DNA of 64,000 nucleotides from Nesterenkonia sp. LB17 (GTDB lineage: Bacteria; Actinomycetota; Actinomycetes; Actinomycetales; Micrococcaceae). The stretch is from NCBI RefSeq assembly GCF_022565915.1, contig NZ_JAJOYX010000003.1, forward strand, positions 248,001 to 312,000, written 5' to 3'. The notes under the pieces were generated by a model, which saw nothing but the letters and a program-made list of their open reading frames with translations, did not search any database and had not been told where the DNA came from. Made by a program: the position numbers and the translations under genes. Shown here piece by piece: positions 24,110-31,902 of this stretch (positions within the stretch are counted from its first letter, which is position 1; the number at the start of each line of letters is the position of its first letter).

Positions 24110-25990
24110 ATGACCGAGTTCACCAAGGTCCTGATCGCCAACCGCGGCGAGATCGCCGTGCGCGTCATCCGCGCCGCCCAGGACGAGGGGCTGGCCGCCG
24201 TCGCCGTCTATGCCGACCCGGACCGTGACTCGGTGCATGTGCGCATGGCCGACGAGGCCTACGCCCTCGGCGGCGCCACAGCCGCCGAGAGCTACCTGAG
24301 CATCCCGAAGATCCTCGCGGCGGCCCGGGCCACCGGCGCCGACGCCGTGCATCCCGGCTACGGGTTCCTCTCCGAGAACGCCGAGTTCGCCCAGGCCGTG
24401 ATCGACGCCGGGCTGACCTGGATCGGGCCCTCGCCGAAGGCCATCGACATCCTCGGAGACAAGGTCTCGGCGCGGCAGCTCGCCGAGCGGGTGGGTGCGC
24501 CGCTGGCGCCGGGCACCAAGGAACCGGTCAAGGACGCCAAAGAGGTCATGCGCTTCGCCGAGAAGCAGGGACTTCCGCTGGCCATCAAGGCCGCCTACGG
24601 CGGCGGCGGCCGCGGCATCAAGGTGGTGCGTGAACATGACGAGATAGCCGAGCTCTTCGAATCCGCGGTGCGCGAGGCGGTCTCCGCCTTCGGTCGCGGC
24701 GAGTGTTTCATCGAACGCTTCCTGGACTCCCCGCGCCATGTCGAGACCCAGTGCCTGGCGGACGAACATGGCAACGTCGTCGTCGTCTCCACCCGGGACT
24801 GCTCGCTGCAGCGGCGGAACCAGAAGCTCGTCGAGGAGGCCCCGGCGCCGTTCCTGACCCGGGCGCAGAACCGGCAGCTCTACCGGTCCTCCAAGGCCAT
24901 CATGCGTGAGGCCGGCTATGTGGGCGCCGGCACCTGTGAGTTCCTCATCGGTCAGGACGGCACCATCAGCTTCCTGGAGGTCAACACCCGGCTGCAGGTC
25001 GAGCACCCGGTCTCCGAGGAGGTCACCGGCATCGACCTGGTCCGTGAGCAGTTCCGGATCGCCCGGGGCGAGCGCCTGGGCTACGAGGATCCGGAGATCC
25101 GCGGGCACAGCATCGAGTTCCGCATCAACGGGGAGGACCCGGGGCGCAACTTCATGCCCGCACCGGGCACCCTGGAGACCTTCGATCTTCCGCACGGGCC
25201 CGGCGTCCGGGTGGACTCCGGCGTCCACGCCGGGGAGACGATCTCCGGAGCCTTCGATTCGATGATCGCCAAGGTCATCATCACCGGCGCCACCCGCGAG
25301 CAGGCGCTGCGCCGTGCCCGACGCGCGCTGAAGGAGATGAAGGTCGAAGGCATGCCCACGGTTCTGCCCTTCCACCGTGCGGTGCTCGAAGACATCGCCT
25401 TCGCCCCCGAGCTGGTCCCTGCCGCCGCGACCCAGCCCTCCTCAGGCGCAGGAGCAGCTGGCGGCCACGGCAACGCGGTCTCCCAGGCCGCGGAGCGGCT
25501 GGCACGACGCCGGGCGCCCGCCGCGGAGAGTTTCAGCGTGCACACGCGGTGGATCGAGACCGAGTTCAACAACCAGATCCCGCCGTACAACGCGCTCATG
25601 GCCCACCCGGCCCACGGCCATGAGGAGCCGCGCGAGTCGGTGGTGATGGAGGTCAACGGCAAGCGCATCACGGTGAACCTGCCCGCGGCCCTGGCCGGCG
25701 GCAAGCTCGGCGGCAAGCCTGCCGGGGGCAAGAAGCGGCGCAAGGCGCGCAGCACCTCCGCCGCGGCGGTCTCTGGGGATGATCTGACCTCACCGATGCA
25801 GGGCACGATCGTGAAGGTGGCCGCGAAGGACGGTGCGAAGGTCGCCGAAGGAGATCTGGTGCTGGTCCTGGAGGCGATGAAGATGGAGCAGCCCATCACC
25901 GCGCACAAGGCCGGCCGGTTGAAGGGGCTCAAGGCCAAGGCCGGGTCCACCGTGACCGCCGGCCAGGTCGTGGCCAGCATCATCGACTGA
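24110..25990 (+). CDS. accA: Acyl-CoA carboxylase alpha subunit (biotin carboxylase + BCCP)
   Basis: A 626-residue two-domain subunit. The biotin carboxylase part (1-450) shows [14 protein letters not shown], the ATP-grasp Gly-rich loop [13 protein letters not shown] and the [14 protein letters not shown] active-site segment. A linker rich in Ala, Gly and Lys follows, then a biotin-carrier domain with the biotinylation motif EAMKMEQPI near residue 590. The product supplies malonyl-CoA and/or methylmalonyl-CoA with AccD and AccE. The ribosome site GAGAGAGG precedes the ATG. It is last in the accD-accE-maf-accA unit. Confidence 0.96.
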   Translation: MTEFTKVLIANRGEIAVRVIRAAQDEGLAAVAVYADPDRDSVHVRMADEAYALGGATAAESYLSIPKILAAARATGADAVHPGYGFLSENAEFAQAVIDAGLTWIGPSPKAIDILGDKVSARQLAERVGAPLAPGTKEPVKDAKEVMRFAEKQGLPLAIKAAYGGGGRGIKVVREHDEIAELFESAVREAVSAFGRGECFIERFLDSPRHVETQCLADEHGNVVVVSTRDCSLQRRNQKLVEEAPAPFLTRAQNRQLYRSSKAIMREAGYVGAGTCEFLIGQDGTISFLEVNTRLQVEHPVSEEVTGIDLVREQFRIARGERLGYEDPEIRGHSIEFRINGEDPGRNFMPAPGTLETFDLPHGPGVRVDSGVHAGETISGAFDSMIAKVIITGATREQALRRARRALKEMKVEGMPTVLPFHRAVLEDIAFAPELVPAAATQPSSGAGAAGGHGNAVSQAAERLARRRAPAAESFSVHTRWIETEFNNQIPPYNALMAHPAHGHEEPRESVVMEVNGKRITVNLPAALAGGKLGGKPAGGKKRRKARSTSAAAVSGDDLTSPMQGTIVKVAAKDGAKVAEGDLVLVLEAMKMEQPITAHKAGRLKGLKAKAGSTVTAGQVVASIID

Positions 25991-26072
25991 TCCTCCCCCA
26001 GCAGATCCTCCGCATGGCGACAAACGGGTGTGGTCAGCGTGTGGAGGGAAGTCCCCGGGGTGGTGCGGGTGG

Positions 26073-27215
26073 TCAGCCCTGCCGGGCGGTGACCAGCTCG
26101 CGGACTCTGCTGTAGAGCGGATCTGCCGGTTGCAGCCCGGTGATCTGGGTGGTCAGCGCGTCGGCGTCGAGCTCGGTGAGCAGCTTCTGCAGCTGCCGGG
26201 TCTGCTCATCGGCGGCCGACTCGAAGTGCAGCGCCGCCTCGACGACGGCGAGCAGCCCCTCCACGCTCAGGCCGCGCTCCGCCGCCTCCACGGCGGGCCC
26301 GATCAGGCGTTCGTGCCGGGAGAGCTTGCGCAGCGGCTGCCGACCCACCCGATCCACGGTGTCTGGAAGCTCCGGGTTGCGGAAGCGCTCCAGGATGGTC
26401 GCTCGGTAGGCGGCCATCTCCTCGGGGGCGAAGCCGTGCTTGTCCACCAGCAGCGCCGAGGTCTCCTCGAGGGCGGCACGGACTCCGGCGAAGACCGTCT
26501 CATCGGTCAGCGCCTCGGCGATCGTGCTGCGGCCCGCGCGGAACCCCAGGTAGGCGGTGGCGGCGTGGCCGGTGTTCACGGTGAAGAGCTTGCGCTCGAT
26601 ATAGGGGCCGAGGTCGTCCACGAAGTGGGCGCCCGGGATGTTCGGCCGGTCCTCACCGAAGGGTCCTGCTTCGATGGCCCATTCGTAGAACGGCTCCACG
26701 GTGACGTCGACTCCTCCGTCGACGGGCTGTCCCGGGACGATCCGGTCCACCGCGGTGTTGGCGAACACTGCCCGGGCCGAGAGCATCTCCCACTGCTCCC
26801 CGGCGAGCTCCTGCACATGGTCGCGCAGCGTGTCGGTGGCGCCCAGCGCGTTCTCGCACGCCATGATCTGCAGCGGCTGGGCCTCGGCCGGGCGCTGCAG
26901 CAGGCCGGAGAGCACATGCGGGGCGATGAACTTCAAGATGGCAGGTCCCACGGCGGTGGTGACCACATCGGCGGAGGCGACCTCTGCGGCCACCGCCTGC
27001 GGGTCCTCGGTGCTGTTCAGTGCCCGGAAGTTCGTGACCTCCCGATCGACGCCACCGGCTCCGACCTCGTGCACGGTGTAGCTGCGCGCTTCCGAGAGCG
27101 CGTCCACCAGGGGTGCTGCGACGTCGGAGAAGACCACCTCATAGCCTCCCTCGTGCAGCAGGGTTCCTACGAAGCCGCGGCCGATGTTTCCCGCGCCGAA
27201 ATGGACTGCCAGCAT
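26073..27215 (-). CDS. mtlD: Mannitol-1-phosphate 5-dehydrogenase
   Basis: Oxidises mannitol-1-phosphate from the PTS to fructose-6-phosphate with NAD+. It has 380 residues, the family length. The N-terminal FGAGNIGRGFVG is the NAD-binding loop, and the C-terminal half follows the polyol dehydrogenase pattern, with the catalytic Lys expected in the YIERKLFTVNTGHA region. GGGAG before the ATG at 27215 sets the start; an upstream in-frame codon at 27281 is unlikely. It is last gene of the mannitol cluster, separated from mtlA by a hairpin. Confidence 0.95.
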   Translation of the reverse strand: MLAVHFGAGNIGRGFVGTLLHEGGYEVVFSDVAAPLVDALSEARSYTVHEVGAGGVDREVTNFRALNSTEDPQAVAAEVASADVVTTAVGPAILKFIAPHVLSGLLQRPAEAQPLQIMACENALGATDTLRDHVQELAGEQWEMLSARAVFANTAVDRIVPGQPVDGGVDVTVEPFYEWAIEAGPFGEDRPNIPGAHFVDDLGPYIERKLFTVNTGHAATAYLGFRAGRSTIAEALTDETVFAGVRAALEETSALLVDKHGFAPEEMAAYRATILERFRNPELPDTVDRVGRQPLRKLSRHERLIGPAVEAAERGLSVEGLLAVVEAALHFESAADEQTRQLQKLLTELDADALTTQITGLQPADPLYSRVRELVTARQG

Positions 27216-27264
27216 GTTGACTCCCGAAGGTTGAGTGCTCAGATGTATGTGGTGTGTGCAGCGG

Positions 27265-27309
27265 CGAAGGGGGTGCGCCACCGGTGATCCGTGTGACGCA
27301 CCCCCTTCG
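27265..27309 (-). terminator. mtlA-mtlD intercistronic hairpin
   Basis: CGAAGGGGGTGCG (27265-27277) pairs perfectly with CGCACCCCCTTCG (27297-27309), with a CACCGGTG palindrome in the loop. There is no U-tract on the mtlD side, so it may attenuate or stabilise the mRNA and lower mtlD expression relative to mtlA, instead of ending transcription fully. Confidence 0.75.
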
Positions 27310-27348
27310 GCTCAGCGGGTGCCCGCGGGCACCGGTGTCAGCCCAGGC

Positions 27349-29379
27349 TCAGCCGGCGTTGACCGCCGAGAGCAGCGTCAACAGCTCCTCCTCGGAGGAG
27401 GCCTGCTTGAGCTTGGCGACCTCCGCGTCGTCGGAGAAGAGCTCAGCGATCTTGGAGAGGATCTCCAGGTGCTCGTCACCGACCCCGGCGATGCCGATCA
27501 CGAAGGTGACCTTCTCTCCGGCCCAGTCCACGCCGCCGTCGTAGCGGGTCACCGAGAGCGCCGAGGCCAGAACAGCTGACTTCGCGTCGTTGGTGCCGTG
27601 TGGGATGGCCAGCTCGTTGCCCATGTAGGTGGAGACCGTGGCCTCGCGCTCCTTCATGGCCCTGAGGTACTCCTCGGTCACCGCGCCGGCTGCGCCGAGG
27701 ATCTCGGCCGCTTCGGTGAGCGCCTCGTCCTGGGTGGCGGAGCCGGTGTGGATGCGGACCTGCGAGCGGGTCAGGATCTGTGAGTCGCTGCGCACACGGG
27801 TGTCCATGGCGACTCCCCCGGCGGAGGACTCGTGCGAGTCGACGCCGTCATCAGCATCCCGCCCGGAGGACCTGGCCTCGCTCTGCCGGATCAGCGTGAC
27901 GACGTCGTCGTACTCCGGGGCGTTCATGAAGCTGTCCACCGAGACGTGCACCGCCTGCGGCTCCTTGGCGCGTGCCCGATCGGTGAGCTGCTGCTGGGTG
28001 ATGACCAGATCGGCGTCCCCCGGCAGCGAGGCGACGGCCTTGTTGGTGACCGTGACGCCTTCGATGCCTGCCCCGGAGATCTTCTTGCGCAGCACCGAGG
28101 CGCCCATCGCGGAGGAGCCCATGCCGGCGTCGCAGGCGAAGATGATGTTCGTGATCTTCTGCGCCGGGACCTGGGTCGCGGCGGAGAGGTTCGCCAGATG
28201 TGAGGAGGACCTGCCCTTGTTCGCCTCGGTCTTCGCCACGGCCGCCGCGAAGCTGTCCTCATTCGCCGCAAGATCACGCTTCCGGCTGGAGAGCAGGATG
28301 ACCGAAGCGACCGAGAAGGTCACCGTTGCCGAGAGGATCACCGAGAGGATGACCCCGACGTAGGAGCCCTGCGCGGTCTGCGCCACCACCGCGATGATCG
28401 AACCCGGTGCGGCGGGGGCTCGCAGACCCGACTCGAAGACCATGTTGGTGCCGACGCCCGTGGCGCCGCCGGCGATCATGGCGATCAGCAGCGCTGGCTT
28501 CATCAGCACGTAGGGGAAGTAGACCTCGTGGATGCCGCCGACGAACTGGATGAGCAGAGCACCGGGGGCGGTGGCCCGTGCAATGCCGGTGCCGAAGATC
28601 GAGAAGGCCAGCAGGACGCCGAAGCCGGGCCCAGGGTTGGCCTCGAGCAGGAACAGGATCGACTGGCCGTTCTCAGCCGCATCCGCGATGCCCAAGGGCG
28701 TCAGCACTCCGTGGTTGATGGCGTTGTTGAGGAAGAAGACCTTCGCTGGTTCGATGATGACCGAGGTCAGCGGCAGCAGATTGGTCTCGATGAGCCAGCG
28801 CACCGCGTTGCCCATGACATCCATCAGCGCGTTGATCGCCGGAGCGACCCAGTAGAAGCCGGCGAGGGCCAGCAGGAAGCCGCCGATGCCTGCGGAGAAC
28901 ATGTTGACCAGCATCTCGAAGCCGGACTTGATCTTGCCCTCCCACAGCTTGTCGAGCTGCTTGATCGCGTAGGCGCCCAGGGGACCCATGATCATCGCAC
29001 CGATGAACATGTGGACCTGCCCCAGTTCGCCGGCACCCTCTGGGAGGGTCGCGTTGAACTGGGCGACGAGCCAGTCGGAGCCAGCGATGACGCCCATGGT
29101 GGCGATCGCGCCGACGACGGCACCGCGCGTGTCGTAGATCATCCGGCCACCCTGCATGGCGATCAGGATCGGCAGCAGGTAGTGGATCATCGGACCGACG
29201 ATCGAGGCGAGCGCCTCGTTCGGGAACGGACCGACCTCGATGAACAGCGCGGTGATGATGCCCCAGGCGATCAGGGCGGGGATGTTGGGCATGATCATGC
29301 CCGACAGGAATGAGCCGAATCGCTGGACGGCCACACGTGTGCCGCCCCGATCCTTCGTCTCAGCTGACACCGTTGTCAT
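27349..29379 (-). CDS. mtlA: Mannitol-specific PTS EIICBA transporter
   Basis: A 676-residue transporter that phosphorylates mannitol during uptake. Order: membrane EIIC domain (about 15-345, starting RFGSFLSGMIMPNIPALIAWG), EIIB with the phosphocysteine in FACDAGMGSSAMG (about 415) and EIIA with the phosphohistidine in LAIPHGTNDAK (about 593). The EIIB-EIIA linker is long and acidic/Ser-rich. Phosphate comes from HPr and EI encoded just upstream. It is expected to be induced by the divergent PRD regulator when mannitol is present. Confidence 0.97.
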   Translation of the reverse strand: MTTVSAETKDRGGTRVAVQRFGSFLSGMIMPNIPALIAWGIITALFIEVGPFPNEALASIVGPMIHYLLPILIAMQGGRMIYDTRGAVVGAIATMGVIAGSDWLVAQFNATLPEGAGELGQVHMFIGAMIMGPLGAYAIKQLDKLWEGKIKSGFEMLVNMFSAGIGGFLLALAGFYWVAPAINALMDVMGNAVRWLIETNLLPLTSVIIEPAKVFFLNNAINHGVLTPLGIADAAENGQSILFLLEANPGPGFGVLLAFSIFGTGIARATAPGALLIQFVGGIHEVYFPYVLMKPALLIAMIAGGATGVGTNMVFESGLRAPAAPGSIIAVVAQTAQGSYVGVILSVILSATVTFSVASVILLSSRKRDLAANEDSFAAAVAKTEANKGRSSSHLANLSAATQVPAQKITNIIFACDAGMGSSAMGASVLRKKISGAGIEGVTVTNKAVASLPGDADLVITQQQLTDRARAKEPQAVHVSVDSFMNAPEYDDVVTLIRQSEARSSGRDADDGVDSHESSAGGVAMDTRVRSDSQILTRSQVRIHTGSATQDEALTEAAEILGAAGAVTEEYLRAMKEREATVSTYMGNELAIPHGTNDAKSAVLASALSVTRYDGGVDWAGEKVTFVIGIAGVGDEHLEILSKIAELFSDDAEVAKLKQASSEEELLTLLSAVNAG

Positions 29380-29435
29380 GACGGAGCCTCTTTCTTGTGA
29401 TGGTGGGACGCCCCCTGCGGGTGCGTCAAAGGTGT

Positions 29436-29455
29436 CGGCCCTGGAACGAGGGCCG
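29436..29455 (-). other. Hairpin between ptsI and mtlA
   Basis: CGGCCCT (29436-29442) and AGGGCCG (29449-29455) form a 7-bp stem, and a second short stem GACGC...GCGTC lies at 29407-29427 close to the mtlA start. They are candidates for partial termination or mRNA processing between the general PTS genes and mtlA. No U-tract is visible. Confidence 0.4.
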
Positions 29456-29497
29456 GTCTCAGCGACTTAGGCGATGATTCAGTTGTTCAGTCGTGGT

Positions 29498-31156
29498 TCA
29501 GGACTTCTGCACCGCGGTCTGTGCGGCTTCCCGCGCCTGCGCCGCGGTGGCGGCAGCAAGCGCGGCGGCGGCGATGGAGCGTGCCTCCTCCAAGGTGTGC
29601 AGCTTCAGCTCGGCCCGCACATCTGCGAGCGCGGCCGGAGACATCGAGAGCGTGTTCACGCCGAGTCCGACCAGGACGACGGCGAGCAGCGGGTCCGCGG
29701 CGGCCTCGCCACAGACTCCGACGGGCTTCTTCGAAGCGATCCCGGCGGCGCCGACTTCACGGATCAGCCGCAGCACCGCGGGGTGCCAGGGATCCTGCAG
29801 GGACGCCACGGAACCGAGCAGGCGGTCGGCCGCCATCGTGTACTGGGTCAGGTCGTTGGTGCCGATGGAGGCGAAGTCGGTGCGTGTGAGCAGCTCATCG
29901 GCCATCAGCGCGATCGAGGGGACCTCCACCATGACCCCGGCCGTCTGCAGGCCGTGCTCCTTGGCCAGCGCCGTGAACGCTTCGGCCTCCTCCACGGTGG
30001 AGACCATCGGAGCCATCACCCAGACGTCGGCATCGGTGTTCTCCTGCGCCTGGGCCAGGGCGGTGAGCTGGTCCGTGAGGATCTGCTCATTGGCCATCAG
30101 CGCGCGCAGTCCGCGCAGACCCAGTGCCGGGTTCTCCTCGGGCGCGTCGTTGAGGAAGCTCAGCGGCTTGTCAGCGCCGGCGTCGAGGGCTCGGACCACC
30201 ACCTTCTGGCCGGGGAAGGCCTCGAGCACCGACTGGTAGGCCTCGCGCTGCTCTTCCACCGAGGGCGCCTCGTCGGCGCTGAGGAAGAGAAACTCGGTGC
30301 GGAAGAGCCCCACACCTTCGGCGCCCAGCGCCACCGCCTTGGCCGAGCTCTTGGCCGAGCCGAGGTTCGCCAGCAGCGGCACCGCGGTGCCGTCTGCCAG
30401 GGCGCCCGGAGTCACCGGTGCCACGGCCTCCGCCGCACGCGCGGCGCGGCGGGCCTCGGCCTCGTCGAGCTGCTCCTGGGTCGGATCAGCGATCACCGCG
30501 CCGGCTCCGGCGTCGACGATCACCTGCTGGCCCTCCAGAAGGCTCTCGGCCTCGGCGACGCCGACGATGGCGGTGATGGACTTCTCGCGCGCCAGGATCG
30601 CGGTGTGCGAGGTCGGTCCGCCCTGGATGGTCACCAGTGCGAGGACCTGGTCCAGGTTCAGCAGCGCGGTGTCCGCCGGCGCCAGATCCTCGGCCACCAG
30701 GATGAACGGGTGTCCGGGGTCCGGGATGCCCGGGGCGGGCAGCCCACGCAGGCTGGCGATCACGCGCTGGGACACGTCGGAGAGGTCCGAGGCGCGCTCG
30801 CCGAGATAGCCGCCGAGCGCCTCCAGCGTGGCGCGGAACTCGGCGAAGGCCTCGTGCACGGCGTATTCGCCGGTCTTGCCCGCCTTCAGCCGGGTCGCCA
30901 CGGCGTCGTACAGGTTCGGGTCCTGGGCCATCATGGCCTGAGCCTCGAGCACGTCGCGGGCCATGCCGCCGGCGGTGCGGCCGCGGGCTTCGAGCTCGGC
31001 GGCCACTTCGGCGACTGCCACCTGCACCCGCTGCGTCTCAGCGTCGGCGCTGAGCGCGGAGGCTTCATCCGCGGGCGCCGGCGGCGGAGCGGACATTCGG
31101 GCCACGGGTCCCGCGGCGATGCCCCTTCCGACGCCGATTCCGGAGAGCTCCGGCAT
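29498..31156 (-). CDS. ptsI: PTS Enzyme I (phosphoenolpyruvate--protein phosphotransferase)
   Basis: Takes phosphate from PEP and passes it to HPr. It has 552 residues, slightly shorter than the usual 570. The phosphohistidine lies in IQGGPTSHTAILAR (near 183), the PEP-binding barrel shows GVGLFRTEFLFL and NDLTQYTMAADR, and the catalytic Cys is in GVCGEAAADP. Its start overlaps the ptsH stop by one base (TGATG). Being with ptsH in the mannitol cluster suggests this may be the cell's main PTS supply. Confidence 0.97.
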   Translation of the reverse strand: MPELSGIGVGRGIAAGPVARMSAPPPAPADEASALSADAETQRVQVAVAEVAAELEARGRTAGGMARDVLEAQAMMAQDPNLYDAVATRLKAGKTGEYAVHEAFAEFRATLEALGGYLGERASDLSDVSQRVIASLRGLPAPGIPDPGHPFILVAEDLAPADTALLNLDQVLALVTIQGGPTSHTAILAREKSITAIVGVAEAESLLEGQQVIVDAGAGAVIADPTQEQLDEAEARRAARAAEAVAPVTPGALADGTAVPLLANLGSAKSSAKAVALGAEGVGLFRTEFLFLSADEAPSVEEQREAYQSVLEAFPGQKVVVRALDAGADKPLSFLNDAPEENPALGLRGLRALMANEQILTDQLTALAQAQENTDADVWVMAPMVSTVEEAEAFTALAKEHGLQTAGVMVEVPSIALMADELLTRTDFASIGTNDLTQYTMAADRLLGSVASLQDPWHPAVLRLIREVGAAGIASKKPVGVCGEAAADPLLAVVLVGLGVNTLSMSPAALADVRAELKLHTLEEARSIAAAALAAATAAQAREAAQTAVQKS

Positions 31157-31428
31157 CAGGAGGCCTCGTCGTGGTCGGTGGTCAGGAACTGCTCCAGGCT
31201 CTCCAGGGTCTGCTCCTCGTTCCCGCCTTCGGCGGTGAGCACCACCTGATCGTTCTTCTCCACGCCGAGGGAGAGCACCCCGAGGATGCTGGCCGCGTTG
31301 ACGGACTTCTCACCCTTGGCGATCGTCACCTGCGCGCCGGAGGCCTGGGCGGCCTCCACGAACAGCTTGGCCGGACGTGCGTGCAGCCCCTGGGAGGAGG
31401 CGACGGTGACAGTGCGAGTGGAGCTCAT
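31156..31428 (-). CDS. ptsH: Phosphocarrier protein HPr
   Basis: A 90-residue phosphocarrier. His16 in SQGLHARPAKLF receives phosphate from EI. Ser47 in KSVNAASILGVLSLG matches the regulatory serine context of Gram-positive HPr, although high-GC actinobacteria usually lack HPr kinase. Its start overlaps the EIIB stop (ATGA) and its stop overlaps the ptsI start, so the three proteins should be made in fixed ratio. Confidence 0.97.
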   Translation of the reverse strand: MSSTRTVTVASSQGLHARPAKLFVEAAQASGAQVTIAKGEKSVNAASILGVLSLGVEKNDQVVLTAEGGNEEQTLESLEQFLTTDHDEAS

Positions 31429-31772
31429 GAGAGTCCCTTTCGGGTTGATGCGGCGGCGGCCGCGTCGGGCATGGGGAGGGCCTCGAGGATCAGCGCCAAG
31501 GCGCTGGTGCCTTCGAGGTCGGTGTAGATGTCTGCCGGAAGCAGTCTCACCACGGTGCCTGCCGGCGCGGTGAGTCCTTGGATGTCCTCCAGCGAGTCCG
31601 CCAGATGCGGGCCCAGGAGGATCAGATCTGCGGAGTCGAGATCATGCAGCAGGGAGGCCTGGTTTCCTGCGCGCACTGCGTAGGGCACGCCGGCCAGGCG
31701 CATCGCCTTCTTCACACGCTGTGCCACGAAGGTGCTGGACGCGCCAGCACCACAGACCACCAGGATCTCCAT
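31425..31772 (-). CDS. Orphan PTS EIIB component (lactose/cellobiose-type fold)
   Basis: A 115-residue cytosolic protein. The N-terminus MEILVVCGAGASSTFVAQRV places Cys7 at the phosphocysteine position of lactose/cellobiose-type EIIB domains, and LILLGPHLADSLEDIQ fits the later strand-helix. No partner EIIC or EIIA of that class is nearby; mtlA carries its own EIIB. AAGGAG 10 bp before the ATG at 31772 fixes the start. It is first gene of the EIIB-ptsH-ptsI unit. It may serve a distant transporter or act as a phosphorylation relay to the PRD regulator; both are inference. Confidence 0.82.
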   Translation of the reverse strand: MEILVVCGAGASSTFVAQRVKKAMRLAGVPYAVRAGNQASLLHDLDSADLILLGPHLADSLEDIQGLTAPAGTVVRLLPADIYTDLEGTSALALILEALPMPDAAAAASTRKGLS

Positions 31773-31799
31773 TGATCTCACACTCCTTCCTCCTCGATT

Positions 31800-31825
31800 G
31801 TGCAGTGATTCAGGGCACACTGCAC
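31800..31825. promoter_or_regulatory. Perfect 8-bp dyad in the PTS/regulator divergent gap
   Basis: GTGCAGTG (31800-31807), ten bases, then CACTGCAC (31818-31825). It lies 28 bp before the EIIB start and 78 bp before the regulator start, a good position for an operator read by the PRD activator or a global regulator. Only the symmetry and position support this. Confidence 0.6.
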
Positions 31826-31902
31826 CGGCGTGGGGCCGAGAGTTCTTTCCGCCGGGGAGGAAGAATCGCCCGGCCGATGTGGCCGGCCGGTAAGGTTTGA
31901 GC

